Source: a virus. From it: DNA of 64,000 nt. Both the position numbers and the translations under genes were made by a program. Where the stretch lies: the IMG/VR virus record IMGVR_UViG_3300030508_000018, positions 50,093-114,092 of that record. One strand, given 5' to 3'. Shown in pieces: positions 42,962 to 49,235 of this stretch. Every line of letters begins with the position of its first letter. Position 1 is the first letter of the stretch. The notes beneath the pieces are model-generated. The model was not told the origin of the DNA. It made no database searches and worked only from the letters and a program-made list of their open reading frames with translations.

Positions 42962-43927
42962 CTAGCTGTACTTCACCGGTAAATCGTTATACTGCTGAAT
43001 CAGGCTATCGTCTATCCTCCCGATGTTTAAAGACTGACTAGAACAGTCAGTGCCGATCATCCATTTAAGCTGTTCTTCATTTAATGAAACACAACCATAA
43101 GGAAGATGTTTCGTTTCAAATAAAGCCGCACGCAGCTTGTATGGTCCACTCCATCGTACTAATGGTTTCCCTATGTTGTCTGGGTACTCCTGCCAAACAG
43201 CAACTAAACCAATAATAGATTTAGTAATAATCATCCGGCGACCATACGGATCGTAACAATGCCTCTGCTCCCCTCTCTCCAGATAATTGTACGTCTCTCT
43301 ATCTATTTGCAGGTTATCGAAGCTACCGTTCGGAGATTCCCATTCAGGATTATATCTGAACATAATCGGTCCCATGAGTTCGAACTTCTTAATAAACAAC
43401 TGCATCTCAGGGTAACGATTCAGTAAATTCATCGTTAATGAATCCGTGAGGTTATCCTTAACAGTTTTCTGTTCAGTAGTCCTTGGGGTGTGTCGTGTTG
43501 ATCGCATTACTTCAGGCATGTAATGTTGTTTTGTACTGCCGTCGCCAAAATTATCAAAACTAACTGAATCCCCATTTGGTTGTAGGACAGTAACTGTCCG
43601 TGATACTTCGTTTGGCTCTGGTACAAATAACTTCATACCAGCAGGTAGTGATTCTTCTATTGGAGACTTAACAATAGGCGTAGGTTCAGCTTTCTTCTCT
43701 TCCTGTACTTCTTTCTTAACAGGTTGTGGTTTGGCTTCTTCCTTATTAATCATACCGGCTTCGGTTAATACAAACTCCACGAAATGAACCAACCATTTTC
43801 TTGGATAGATGACAAAGACGACTTTTGTCTTTGGCTTAACGATCTTTGTTTGTTTGCTCTTTGATTCTTCTTTCTTTTTGAGTTCCCGCTTATAAGCAGA
43901 ACTCCATACTTTTGAAAAACTGCTCAT
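42962..43927 (-). CDS. Hypothetical protein with internal hydrophobic segment
   Basis: 321 residues with ATAGGAGTG upstream. Residues 1-32 are very basic, 33-57 hydrophobic (VVFVIYPRKWLVHFVEFVLT), 60-90 a charged Lys/Glu linker, and the C-terminal 220 residues fold as an alpha/beta domain (YPEMQLFIKKFELMGPIMFR, MIITKSIIGLVAVWQEYPDN). Possibly membrane-associated. It lies at the end of the small membrane-protein cluster. Function unknown. Confidence 0.6.
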   Translation of the reverse strand: MSSFSKVWSSAYKRELKKKEESKSKQTKIVKPKTKVVFVIYPRKWLVHFVEFVLTEAGMINKEEAKPQPVKKEVQEEKKAEPTPIVKSPIEESLPAGMKLFVPEPNEVSRTVTVLQPNGDSVSFDNFGDGSTKQHYMPEVMRSTRHTPRTTEQKTVKDNLTDSLTMNLLNRYPEMQLFIKKFELMGPIMFRYNPEWESPNGSFDNLQIDRETYNYLERGEQRHCYDPYGRRMIITKSIIGLVAVWQEYPDNIGKPLVRWSGPYKLRAALFETKHLPYGCVSLNEEQLKWMIGTDCSSQSLNIGRIDDSLIQQYNDLPVKYS

Positions 43928-43952
43928 AGCACACTCCTATCTATAAAAAAAA

Positions 43953-43998
43953 TTGTTCGAAGAGAACTGTTAGATTCTCTTCGATTTTATTTATGCCG
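43953..43998. terminator. Hairpin with flanking ATGCCG tag
   Basis: TCGAAGAGAA ... TTCTCTTCGA; leftward it is followed by AACAATTTTTTTTAT, a normal terminator for the small gene ending at 43991, and rightward by TTTATTTATGCCG. The tag overlaps the stop codon of that gene. Confidence 0.65.
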
Positions 43999-44155
43999 CT
44001 GATGCAGCTTTTGATACGGCTTGTGCCGCGAGGTCGGCGGCGTTTGTTTCGGATTCCTTAGTGTTCTTGTCCTTTTCTTCTTGGAGACGCATTTCCGTTA
44101 CCACATACGCACATCCAAGAAACCCAACAAGAACGCCCATGATGAATTTGCCCAT
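43991..44155 (-). CDS. Tiny membrane protein (54 aa)
   Basis: ATG at 44155 after CTTAGGAGT. Residues 2-21 form a transmembrane helix (GKFIMGVLVGFLGCAYVVTE), followed by a charged helix and an Ala-rich end. Part of a run of tiny membrane proteins. Confidence 0.65.
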   Translation of the reverse strand: MGKFIMGVLVGFLGCAYVVTEMRLQEEKDKNTKESETNAADLAAQAVSKAASAA

Positions 44156-44156
44156 G

Positions 44157-44381
44157 TTATAATACTCCTAAGTTAATGTCTTTCGATTCGATTGTTTTTC
44201 CATTAGTCGATTTCTCAACTAATACTTTTACCATCTTTTCACGCTGTGCTATTTTATCAGCTTCGGCTTTAGCTAGTCCTGCTTTGACCAAGACTTCACC
44301 TTTTAGGTAAATCTTCTGTCCAATTTGTGCACCTATTTGTTGGACGATACCGCCTATAAATTTCTCAATTAAAACGTTCAC
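44157..44381 (-). CDS. Small protein in the membrane cluster
   Basis: 74 residues with AAAGGAGAGG upstream. The start (NVLIEKFIGGIVQQIGAQIG) is a weakly amphipathic helix that could lie on a membrane, followed by a charged helix (AEADKIAQREKMVKVLVEKS). It ends one base before the start of the gene at 43991. Unknown function. Confidence 0.6.
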   Translation of the reverse strand: MNVLIEKFIGGIVQQIGAQIGQKIYLKGEVLVKAGLAKAEADKIAQREKMVKVLVEKSTNGKTIESKDINLGVL

Positions 44382-44401
44382 GTCCTCTCCTTTTTATTTA
44401 G

Positions 44402-44456
44402 ATTAGCGATCACGCTGTATCGCTAATCTAAACGACCTGTGAGGGCACAGGTCGTC
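44402..44456. terminator. Two hairpins between small genes
   Basis: TTAGCGAT ... ATCGCTAA, then ACGACCTGTG ... CACAGGTCGT followed rightward by CTTGCCG. Leftward they follow the gene ending at 44474. Confidence 0.6.
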
Positions 44457-44473
44457 TTGCCGATGTTTGTGGG

Positions 44474-44644
44474 TTACGCTGCAGGTGCGTCTGTTGCTGG
44501 CGCTGGTGTAGCGACATCGCCTACTGTTGCGGTTGTGGTCTTGTTGCCAAAGCTGATGTGGTCTTTTGCGAAATAGGCAGCTACACCACCAACAACGATA
44601 ACGCCAAGAGCGATGAGGCCATTCTTCAGATTGATGTTCAGCAT
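44474..44644 (-). CDS. Tiny membrane protein (56 aa)
   Basis: ATG at 44644 with AAAAGGAAAAT upstream; a frame beginning earlier at 44686 lacks a signal. One transmembrane helix (GLIALGVIVVGGVAAYFA) and an Ala/Thr/Pro-rich tail (TVGDVATPAPATDAPAA). Behind the early promoter at 44713. Confidence 0.65.
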   Translation of the reverse strand: MLNINLKNGLIALGVIVVGGVAAYFAKDHISFGNKTTTATVGDVATPAPATDAPAA

Positions 44645-44712
44645 GATATTTTCCTTTTGGGTGAGTAATAAATTTAGATCAAGCAAGAGAATTCTTACTA
44701 AATCTCACAACT

Positions 44713-44738
44713 GTTATATATGTCTGAAATATTCTAGG
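44713..44738 (-). promoter_or_regulatory. Early-type promoter
   Basis: Reverse strand CCTAGAATATTTCAGACA directly followed by TATATAAC; identical core to the sites at 8632, 46862 and 47749. About 70 bases before the tiny gene at 44644. Confidence 0.75.
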
Positions 44739-44811
44739 ATCAAGTTTTCAAACACGCTCCTTACTTACTTTACTACATGTACTTCTACTACAGATTTTTT
44801 ACAATTACGAA

Positions 44812-45102
44812 CTACGCTGGATTGAGGTTTTCGGTAAACGTAACATCACTTACCGAATGACTTTCTTTAATGATTGAGGCTACCTTGCTTTCAAACTCCT
44901 CCATGAGCCTTCTGGCTTCTTGTGTGTGAAACTTGGCCTCCTCCATTGTTGTTTCGTCGTCGCAGTTACGTTCACCGGACAACAGCTCTGCTACTTGTTT
45001 TGCGATCTTGCGATTGCGAAAAGCAGTTGCTACTATTCCAGTTACTGCCAAGGTTACTACGCTGCCAATTGCTACGAGGATTTTTGTTTTTGCGGATGTC
45101 AT
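44812..45102 (-). CDS. Small membrane protein with charged tail
   Basis: 96 residues. Residues 5-27 form a transmembrane helix (TKILVAIGSVVTLAVTGIVA) followed by a basic stop-transfer (FRNRKIAKQ) and a 65-residue acidic helical tail (FHTQEARRLMEEFESKVASI). Presumed inside-facing C-terminus. Unknown function. Confidence 0.65.
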   Translation of the reverse strand: MTSAKTKILVAIGSVVTLAVTGIVATAFRNRKIAKQVAELLSGERNCDDETTMEEAKFHTQEARRLMEEFESKVASIIKESHSVSDVTFTENLNPA

Positions 45103-45171
45103 GGTAATTATCCTGAAATTGAAATAGTTTGAAATACGAGTTAAGTTATTTCTTAAAGAAGTATTGTGATT

Positions 45172-45462
45172 CTACTTCTCTGTGTAGTTCTTTTGTGATC
45201 TTGATGATTTTTTTTCATCGCCATTCAAATAAGCTTCTTGAAGACGATCTTGAAACTTTTGAATATCGGCTTTGCTGAAAGCAAAACCAACTCCATTGTT
45301 TTCCTTCAAGATAATTTTCAGATGAACAATAGACCGCATTGCCGGTATCGTGCTATCTAGCACTTTCTTTTGTTTTTCTTCTTTGTTCTTCGATGAAAAA
45401 AGCTTAGCGACGCCACCTCCTATTGCTAGTACGGCTAAGCCAATAACGGCTTTTATGTTCAT
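45172..45462 (-). CDS. Small membrane protein with charged tail
   Basis: 96 residues from the ATG at 45462 after CAGGAGTGC. A transmembrane segment (IKAVIGLAVLAIGGGVAKLF), then KNKEEKQKK and a helical tail ending in a Ser/Lys/Arg-rich stretch. Same plan as the gene at 44812 but without evident sequence similarity. Confidence 0.65.
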   Translation of the reverse strand: MNIKAVIGLAVLAIGGGVAKLFSSKNKEEKQKKVLDSTIPAMRSIVHLKIILKENNGVGFAFSKADIQKFQDRLQEAYLNGDEKKSSRSQKNYTEK

Positions 45463-45484
45463 GATGCACTCCTGATGTGTTAAG

Positions 45485-45685
45485 TTATAGATTGTGTTCT
45501 GCTTTATAACGACGAAGAGCATCTGGTTCCATATTACGTTCGTATTCTGCTTCTTGTTCCATTCTAGCGCAATAGCTATTTATCTTGGCTTTATGTTCAG
45601 ACTCTTTTTTCATTTCAAAATACTTAAGAATAAGAACACCACCAGCAATACTAACTACTGCTAATGTTACATGAACTCTCCACAT
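45485..45685 (-). CDS. Small membrane protein
   Basis: 66 residues from the ATG at 45685, after CAGGAGAAT. One transmembrane helix (WRVHVTLAVVSIAGGVLILK), then a highly charged helix (YCARMEQEAEYERNMEPDAL). Same cluster and plan as its neighbours. Confidence 0.65.
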   Translation of the reverse strand: MWRVHVTLAVVSIAGGVLILKYFEMKKESEHKAKINSYCARMEQEAEYERNMEPDALRRYKAEHNL

Positions 45686-45722
45686 GGCATTCTCCTGATT
45701 TAAATGTAAATAATAAAAAAGA

Positions 45723-45760
45723 CCATTAACAATAAATAAAACCAACCTTATTGTTAATGG
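45723..45760 (-). terminator. Hairpin with T run
   Basis: CCATTAACAATA ... TATTGTTAATGG followed leftward by TCTTTTTT. It ends the transcript of the gene at 45837. Just upstream, GAGGGC ... GCCCTC (45781-45822) makes a second stem. Confidence 0.7.
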
Positions 45761-45836
45761 CTGGAAATCGTTTTATGCGTGAGGGCTTTCAAAAGGAGGT
45801 TATATGTCCTAATGGCCCTCGGTAAGCACGGATAGA

Positions 45837-46439
45837 TCAGGAAGTTAAGTTCCTGATTTCAGCAAGGGCCTTCCGGCCAATGTTTGCTATCCGCATCAGA
45901 TCGTTGTCGCTCATCTTCGACAACATATCCACTGTTACCTTCCCGCCAAGTTCGTCGGTAAGATTATTCTTGACTCTTACTGATAACTTAGAGTCTTGAA
46001 TCAGTGTTGTATTAGGCACCCGCGTTAAAACGGCAGCGCTCTCTGGTACTATAAATCCACGATGTTGAAACACCGCTACTTTATGAGTACCGCCATCAGC
46101 CGTAGCTGCCTCAGAGCTTACGCGAAGCGTAAAGGCATACATCGGTATGATACCGACCTTGATTAACGCATCTTCCAGCGCTGACATCAGGTAAGGCGCA
46201 CCTCCAATCATTGCGGAGGTAATGGGTGGTTCACCCAGTGCTCTTGCGTATTCTCTATGCGCGACAGCTATATCAGCAATGCTGGTCGCTGCCTCACGAA
46301 TGAAAACTGATGTCGGCATACTGTCAAAGGTCAACAGCGCTATGAGTTGAAGCAGGAACCCACCAGTAACATCAACCAAACCAGCGAGCAGCTGGTCCTT
46401 TGTTGCTTTGTGTTGCGTTAAATTCAAGATTGCATTCAT
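45837..46439 (-). CDS. Two-domain protein ending in an RNAP alpha-CTD-like fold
   Basis: 200 residues. The first 145 residues (NLTQHKATKDQLLAGLVDV; DIAVAHREYARALGEPPITS; MIGGAPYLMSALEDALIKVG; AFTLRVSSEA) follow a family of bacterial hypothetical proteins I have seen in mobile elements but cannot name. The last 50 residues (KLSVRVKNNLTDE ... VTVDMLSKMSDNDLMRIANI then GRKALAEIRNL) match the helix-hairpin-helix pattern of the RNA polymerase alpha C-terminal domain (LSVRTxNCLKxxGIxTVxDLxxxSxxDLLxIxNxGxKSLxEI). It may act on host or phage transcription. A variant palindromic element lies upstream at 46495. Confidence 0.65.
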   Translation of the reverse strand: MNAILNLTQHKATKDQLLAGLVDVTGGFLLQLIALLTFDSMPTSVFIREAATSIADIAVAHREYARALGEPPITSAMIGGAPYLMSALEDALIKVGIIPMYAFTLRVSSEAATADGGTHKVAVFQHRGFIVPESAAVLTRVPNTTLIQDSKLSVRVKNNLTDELGGKVTVDMLSKMSDNDLMRIANIGRKALAEIRNLTS

Positions 46440-46494
46440 TTTGTTTCTCCAGTATAAAAGGGTGTGGGTTTTTAAAGCTACTCGTGTGAGGGCA

Positions 46495-46519
46495 GTGGTA
46501 TATCACTACGCATAGTGAC
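46495..46519 (-). promoter_or_regulatory. Variant palindromic promoter-like element
   Basis: Reverse strand CACTATGCGTAGTGATATAC, with the TAGTGATATA half conserved from the sites at 17612 and 31688. It is 56 bases before the gene at 46439. Confidence 0.45.
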
Positions 46520-46640
46520 CCGTTTCTCTGACCCTCAGGCTAATAGCCTAGTGGATAATAATCCAGGATGTTCTTGAAATAAGTTTTGTTGCGTTTTACG
46601 AGGCCGCCGCCTAGATACACATTGGATTCCCTTCAAGAGC

Positions 46641-46680
46641 GTTAAGAAGTAAGCAAGCTCCCGATTGCTTACTTCTTAAC
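46641..46680 (-). terminator. Very strong hairpin
   Basis: GTTAAGAAGTAAGCAA pairs perfectly over 16 bp with TTGCTTACTTCTTAAC around an eight-base loop. It follows the tiny gene ending at 46704. Confidence 0.75.
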
Positions 46681-46703
46681 TCATTATCAGTTAGTGCAAA
46701 CCG

Positions 46704-46838
46704 TTAAGGCTTAGGCTGCTTTCGCTTTGCGTTTGCCGGTCCAAATCTATCTCGCCCCTGCATACGACAGTATTGTGCTTTCGCTGGCAATATCAAATCT
46801 ATATACATTGGTGACAGTTTGTTATAGTGTCTTTCCAT
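46704..46838 (-). CDS. Tiny basic protein (44 aa)
   Basis: ATG at 46838 gives MERHYNKLSPMYIDLILPAK and a very basic end (GPANAKRKQPKP). GGAGGTGAG lies 17 bases upstream, farther than usual, so the start is uncertain; an ATG ten codons in is also possible. It follows the early promoter at 46862 directly and precedes a strong hairpin, which supports a real transcript. Confidence 0.5.
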   Translation of the reverse strand: MERHYNKLSPMYIDLILPAKAQYCRMQGRDRFGPANAKRKQPKP

Positions 46839-46861
46839 ATAACTACTAAATCTCACCTCCA

Positions 46862-46886
46862 GTATATATGTCTGAAATATTATAGG
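46862..46886 (-). promoter_or_regulatory. Early-type promoter
   Basis: Reverse strand CCTATAATATTTCAGACATA then TATAC; one change from the copies at 44713 and 47749. It overlaps the ribosome binding site region of the tiny basic gene. Confidence 0.7.
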
Positions 46887-46922
46887 ATCAAGTTTTTCTC
46901 AGACATATACACTGGTTGTTTC

Positions 46923-47405
46923 TTAGTACCTATTCCAATTAGCGTCCCATTCGATATCGCTTCGAAGGTGACGAAGTTTAGAATCCATCGACGACTTGAT
47001 TTCTCGAGTAGCGTCTCTGACAGCGTTGTTCACTTCTGCCTTCATCGCATTGATGATCTCAGCCTTCATTTCCTCGACTGCCGCACGTTCGTTGAAACGA
47101 GTAGCGTATTCTGGATCAGCCGCCATACGTGCAATATGTAAATCATGCTCTTGTTTACGCGCTTCCCTAGCTGCTTTGCAATCTTCTGCATTCTTACGAT
47201 TACGCAAGATGATAATCTTTGCGGCATCAGATACAAACGCAATGTCCTTCAGACCGATTTCAACAGTATATACTTCAGTATTTAGCGCATCTTCGGCAGC
47301 ACGTATTTCCTCACCTCTCTTGCGTTCTTGTATTTTACTGTAGACACCAGCACTTACTAATGCTGTAAGTCCGGTTACCAGCAAACCAGCAATGATCTTG
47401 TTCAT
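46923..47405 (-). CDS. Membrane-anchored coiled-coil protein
   Basis: 160 residues. An N-terminal transmembrane helix (KIIAGLLVTGLTALVSAGVY) and then about 130 residues of strongly charged helix (GEEIRAAEDALNTEVYTVEI, RKNAEDCKAAREARKQEHDL, EMKAEIINAMKAEVNNAVRD). A long cytoplasmic or periplasmic coiled coil is likely. The biggest member of the membrane cluster. Confidence 0.65.
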   Translation of the reverse strand: MNKIIAGLLVTGLTALVSAGVYSKIQERKRGEEIRAAEDALNTEVYTVEIGLKDIAFVSDAAKIIILRNRKNAEDCKAAREARKQEHDLHIARMAADPEYATRFNERAAVEEMKAEIINAMKAEVNNAVRDATREIKSSMDSKLRHLRSDIEWDANWNRY

Positions 47406-47440
47406 TTTTTTATTCTCCAGTATTGAAATAGATTTAAATC

Positions 47441-47560
47441 TTACTGACGCCAGTATGCAGCGTCACCTTGTTGTTTGTTTGCGATTGTCCTGTTTATATA
47501 CTCGATTGCGTAATGCGCAGCAATCGCTGACACAACACAGATTACAATACTCTTAATCAT
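47441..47560 (-). CDS. Tiny membrane protein (39 aa)
   Basis: ATG at 47560 after CTAAGGAGTCAG. The first 20 residues (IKSIVICVVSAIAAHYAIEY) are one transmembrane helix; the rest is short and polar (NRTIANKQQGDAAYWRQ). Confidence 0.6.
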   Translation of the reverse strand: MIKSIVICVVSAIAAHYAIEYINRTIANKQQGDAAYWRQ

Positions 47561-47575
47561 GACTGACTCCTTAGC

Positions 47576-47704
47576 TTAGAAACGATGACAGGATTCGTGG
47601 ATTGTGAAAAGCAGATTACCGATGGATGAACCGATAATCATTCCACCGATAACATTGAACATGAGTTCGTATTCAGTAATGACATTTTTCAATTTCGTAA
47701 ACAT
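47576..47704 (-). CDS. Tiny membrane protein (42 aa)
   Basis: ATG at 47704, seven bases after AAGGGG. Residues about 14-36 (LMFNVIGGMIIGSSIGNLLF) form one transmembrane helix with a GxxxG-like pattern. Its ribosome binding site is partly inside the leader hairpin at 47714. Confidence 0.6.
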   Translation of the reverse strand: MFTKLKNVITEYELMFNVIGGMIIGSSIGNLLFTIHESCHRF

Positions 47705-47713
47705 AATTTAACC

Positions 47714-47750
47714 CCTTAGGCAAGATACTTCTTTACTATCTCGCCTAAGG
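47714..47750 (-). promoter_or_regulatory. Leader hairpin occluding the ribosome binding site
   Basis: CCTTAGGC ... GCCTAAGG. On the reverse strand the 3' arm contains AAGG of the AAGGGG ribosome binding site for the gene at 47704, and the hairpin begins just after the early promoter at 47749. It may limit translation or stabilise the short message. Confidence 0.5.
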
Positions 47751-47774
47751 TATATATGTCTGAAATATTCTAGG
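47749..47774 (-). promoter_or_regulatory. Early-type promoter
   Basis: Reverse strand CCTAGAATATTTCAGACA followed by TATATACC. It begins just after the stop of the gene at 47782 and serves the two tiny membrane genes further left. Confidence 0.75.
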
Positions 47775-47781
47775 ATACTAA

Positions 47782-47952
47782 TCAGCTTCTAGCGGCAATG
47801 ATTGCTTTTGTAACCTTCCATCCAATCGCGTATCCTACAACAGCAGATACAGATAAAATACAAAGAAAGACTGGTATACTCATACCTTTCTTTTCTTCAT
47901 ATTCTTTTACTTCTGCGTCAGCTTGTTCCGGTGTTATGTGTACGTTTTTCAT
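47782..47952 (-). CDS. Tiny membrane protein (56 aa)
   Basis: ATG at 47952 after GGAGAATGTC. The N-terminal 25 residues are charged (NVHITPEQADAEVKEYEEKK), followed by a transmembrane helix (SIPVFLCILSVSAVVGYAIG) and a short basic end. Orientation is the reverse of the other cluster members, which have the helix first. Confidence 0.6.
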   Translation of the reverse strand: MKNVHITPEQADAEVKEYEEKKGMSIPVFLCILSVSAVVGYAIGWKVTKAIIAARS

Positions 47953-48013
47953 GACATTCTCCATTGATTAAAAAAGTGTTTTGAGTAACGATATTTCTAT
48001 CAAGACTCGCAAC

Positions 48014-48042
48014 TACTACGTATGTTTGAAAAAATCTAGAAT
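48014..48042 (-). promoter_or_regulatory. Degenerate early-type promoter
   Basis: Reverse strand TCTAGATTTTTTCAAACATA then CGTAGTA, a diverged relative of the early promoter, about 60 bases before the gene at 47952. Confidence 0.5.
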
Positions 48043-48094
48043 CTATTTAATTTAAAATCAATAACGAATAATGAATTCCACTCAATCTCACCAA

Positions 48095-48123
48095 GATTAT
48101 ATATGTCTAAGATATTCTAGGAT
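48095..48123 (-). promoter_or_regulatory. Early-type promoter
   Basis: Reverse strand CCTAGAATATCTTAGACATA then TATAATC; two changes from the main form. With the degenerate copy at 48014 it heads the leftward membrane-gene cluster. Confidence 0.65.
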
Positions 48124-48133
48124 AGTGTTTTTA

Positions 48134-48166
48134 ACGGCATAAATGCCAAGCTATTCACTTGGCTAT
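48134..48166 (-). terminator. Hairpin with ATGCCG tag
   Basis: AGCCAAGTGAATAGCTTGGC on the reverse strand followed by ATTTATGCCG. It lies upstream of the early promoter at 48095 and would end any leftward transcript from the noncoding region. Confidence 0.6.
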
Positions 48167-48176
48167 TTTTATAATG

Positions 48177-48521
48177 TTGTCATTTTTACAACCTGCAATT
48201 AATATACTTAAGTATACTATTGGGGCTCCGCCCCCAAAATCCACTAAGGGAAGACTGCCCAACAGGCTTACCGCTTATGATCATTTTATATAATTGCAGG
48301 TTTTAGTTTCTGCAAATAATAGATTATGACAGTAAAAAATTACTTTAATTGTATTTTTGATAATTAATATTTCAATTATTGATTTTTATTTTAAGAAAGT
48401 AATTTTGATTATATTTATTATAATCAATACAAAAATCTATTGGAGCCTTTAAAGTTTACTCATTGGGCCGTGTTGTCAAAATGACAACATTATATTTAGT
48501 TATTAAATTAGCGTTATTATT
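48177..48521. other. AT-rich noncoding switch region; possible origin or control locus
   Basis: About 345 bases separate the leftward membrane cluster from the rightward genes. Two near-identical inverted repeats bound it: GTTGTCATTTTTACAAC (48177) and GTTGTCAAAATGACAAC (48472). Inside, CCTGCAATTA (48192) pairs with TAATTGCAGG (48291), enclosing TATACTTAAGTATA and a GC hairpin TTGGGG ... CCCCAA. Then follows about 130 bases that are almost pure A/T. Origin, transcription switch, or a structured RNA all fit. Confidence 0.5.
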
Positions 48522-48557
48522 GTGAACGTTCTTACATTTAATAAAAAGGAATTCGCT

Positions 48558-49187
48558 ATGAGTTTACTAAGATTGAGATTAGCCGTCGAGGCTTACGATG
48601 CCCCTCAAGACACAATCCCTAACGATGGTGTTAACCAAACAATCGTAATGAAAGGTCCTTTGTCTGATATATATACAAAGGCACTGAATATTGCCTATGC
48701 AAAAAAAGATAAACTTACTGGTGAAGTAGAACCAGTAGAAGAAACTAATATCGTACAAGATACTAAGGTAGGTGGCGCAATGCCACCTGCTAATAATATT
48801 CTTCAAGATCCAGTAGCAATCGAAAATTTAGTTAGTGCGTTAGAAAGTCAAGCTATTGATGCAGCATTAATGGAAAAACTTTCTCGTACTCTAAACGATG
48901 CATCAGACGATGCTCCACCTACAGATTCGTTTCAGACGGTCTATGGAGTGTCTAGAGACGATTTAAATGAAGAGGACCTAGTTTCTATAGCAAAAGACGT
49001 ATCGACTCAACCTGAGTCCACTAGCGAATATATCGTCGTGATTGATCGTACAGGATGTAGTAGCGATGACCCAGAACAAGTAATGAAATTATCTAGCGCA
49101 ATTGAAAGTTTAATCGATGCGTTTGGTGGTAAGGTATTTAGTAGCTTAGAAGATTACGTACATTACCAAGCTACGCTATTGGGTTAA
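48558..49187 (+). CDS. Hypothetical protein
   Basis: 209 residues from the ATG at 48558 after AAAAAGGAAT. Start SLLRLRLAVEAYDAPQDTIP; acidic overall, with SSAIESLIDAFGGKVFSSLE near the end. N-terminal residues LRLRLAVEAY recall propeptide-like starts of phage internal proteins, but I cannot confirm it. First gene of the rightward pair after the noncoding switch. Confidence 0.6.
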   Translation: MSLLRLRLAVEAYDAPQDTIPNDGVNQTIVMKGPLSDIYTKALNIAYAKKDKLTGEVEPVEETNIVQDTKVGGAMPPANNILQDPVAIENLVSALESQAIDAALMEKLSRTLNDASDDAPPTDSFQTVYGVSRDDLNEEDLVSIAKDVSTQPESTSEYIVVIDRTGCSSDDPEQVMKLSSAIESLIDAFGGKVFSSLEDYVHYQATLLG

Positions 49188-49235
49188 TTTTCACTATATT
49201 AATCACGCGTACGTAAACTAACAGAGCGGTCGATA

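Larger units (their letters stand above)
46440..46703 (-). other. Noncoding gap with terminator and promoter-like site
   Basis: 264 bases between two leftward genes. It holds the hairpin at 46641-46680 and the element at 46495. The remainder contains short GC-rich stretches (GAGGCCGCCGCC) and no credible frame. Confidence 0.5.

Noticed and set aside
46888-46915. Rightward TTTCTCAGACATATACACTG resembling an early promoter
   Set aside because: It matches only the CAGACATATA part, points into the end of a leftward gene and has no rightward gene behind it.
48220-48245. GGGGCTCCGCCCCC motif as insertion-sequence or plasmid end
   Set aside because: No transposase frame, no matching inverted repeat elsewhere and no target duplication visible.
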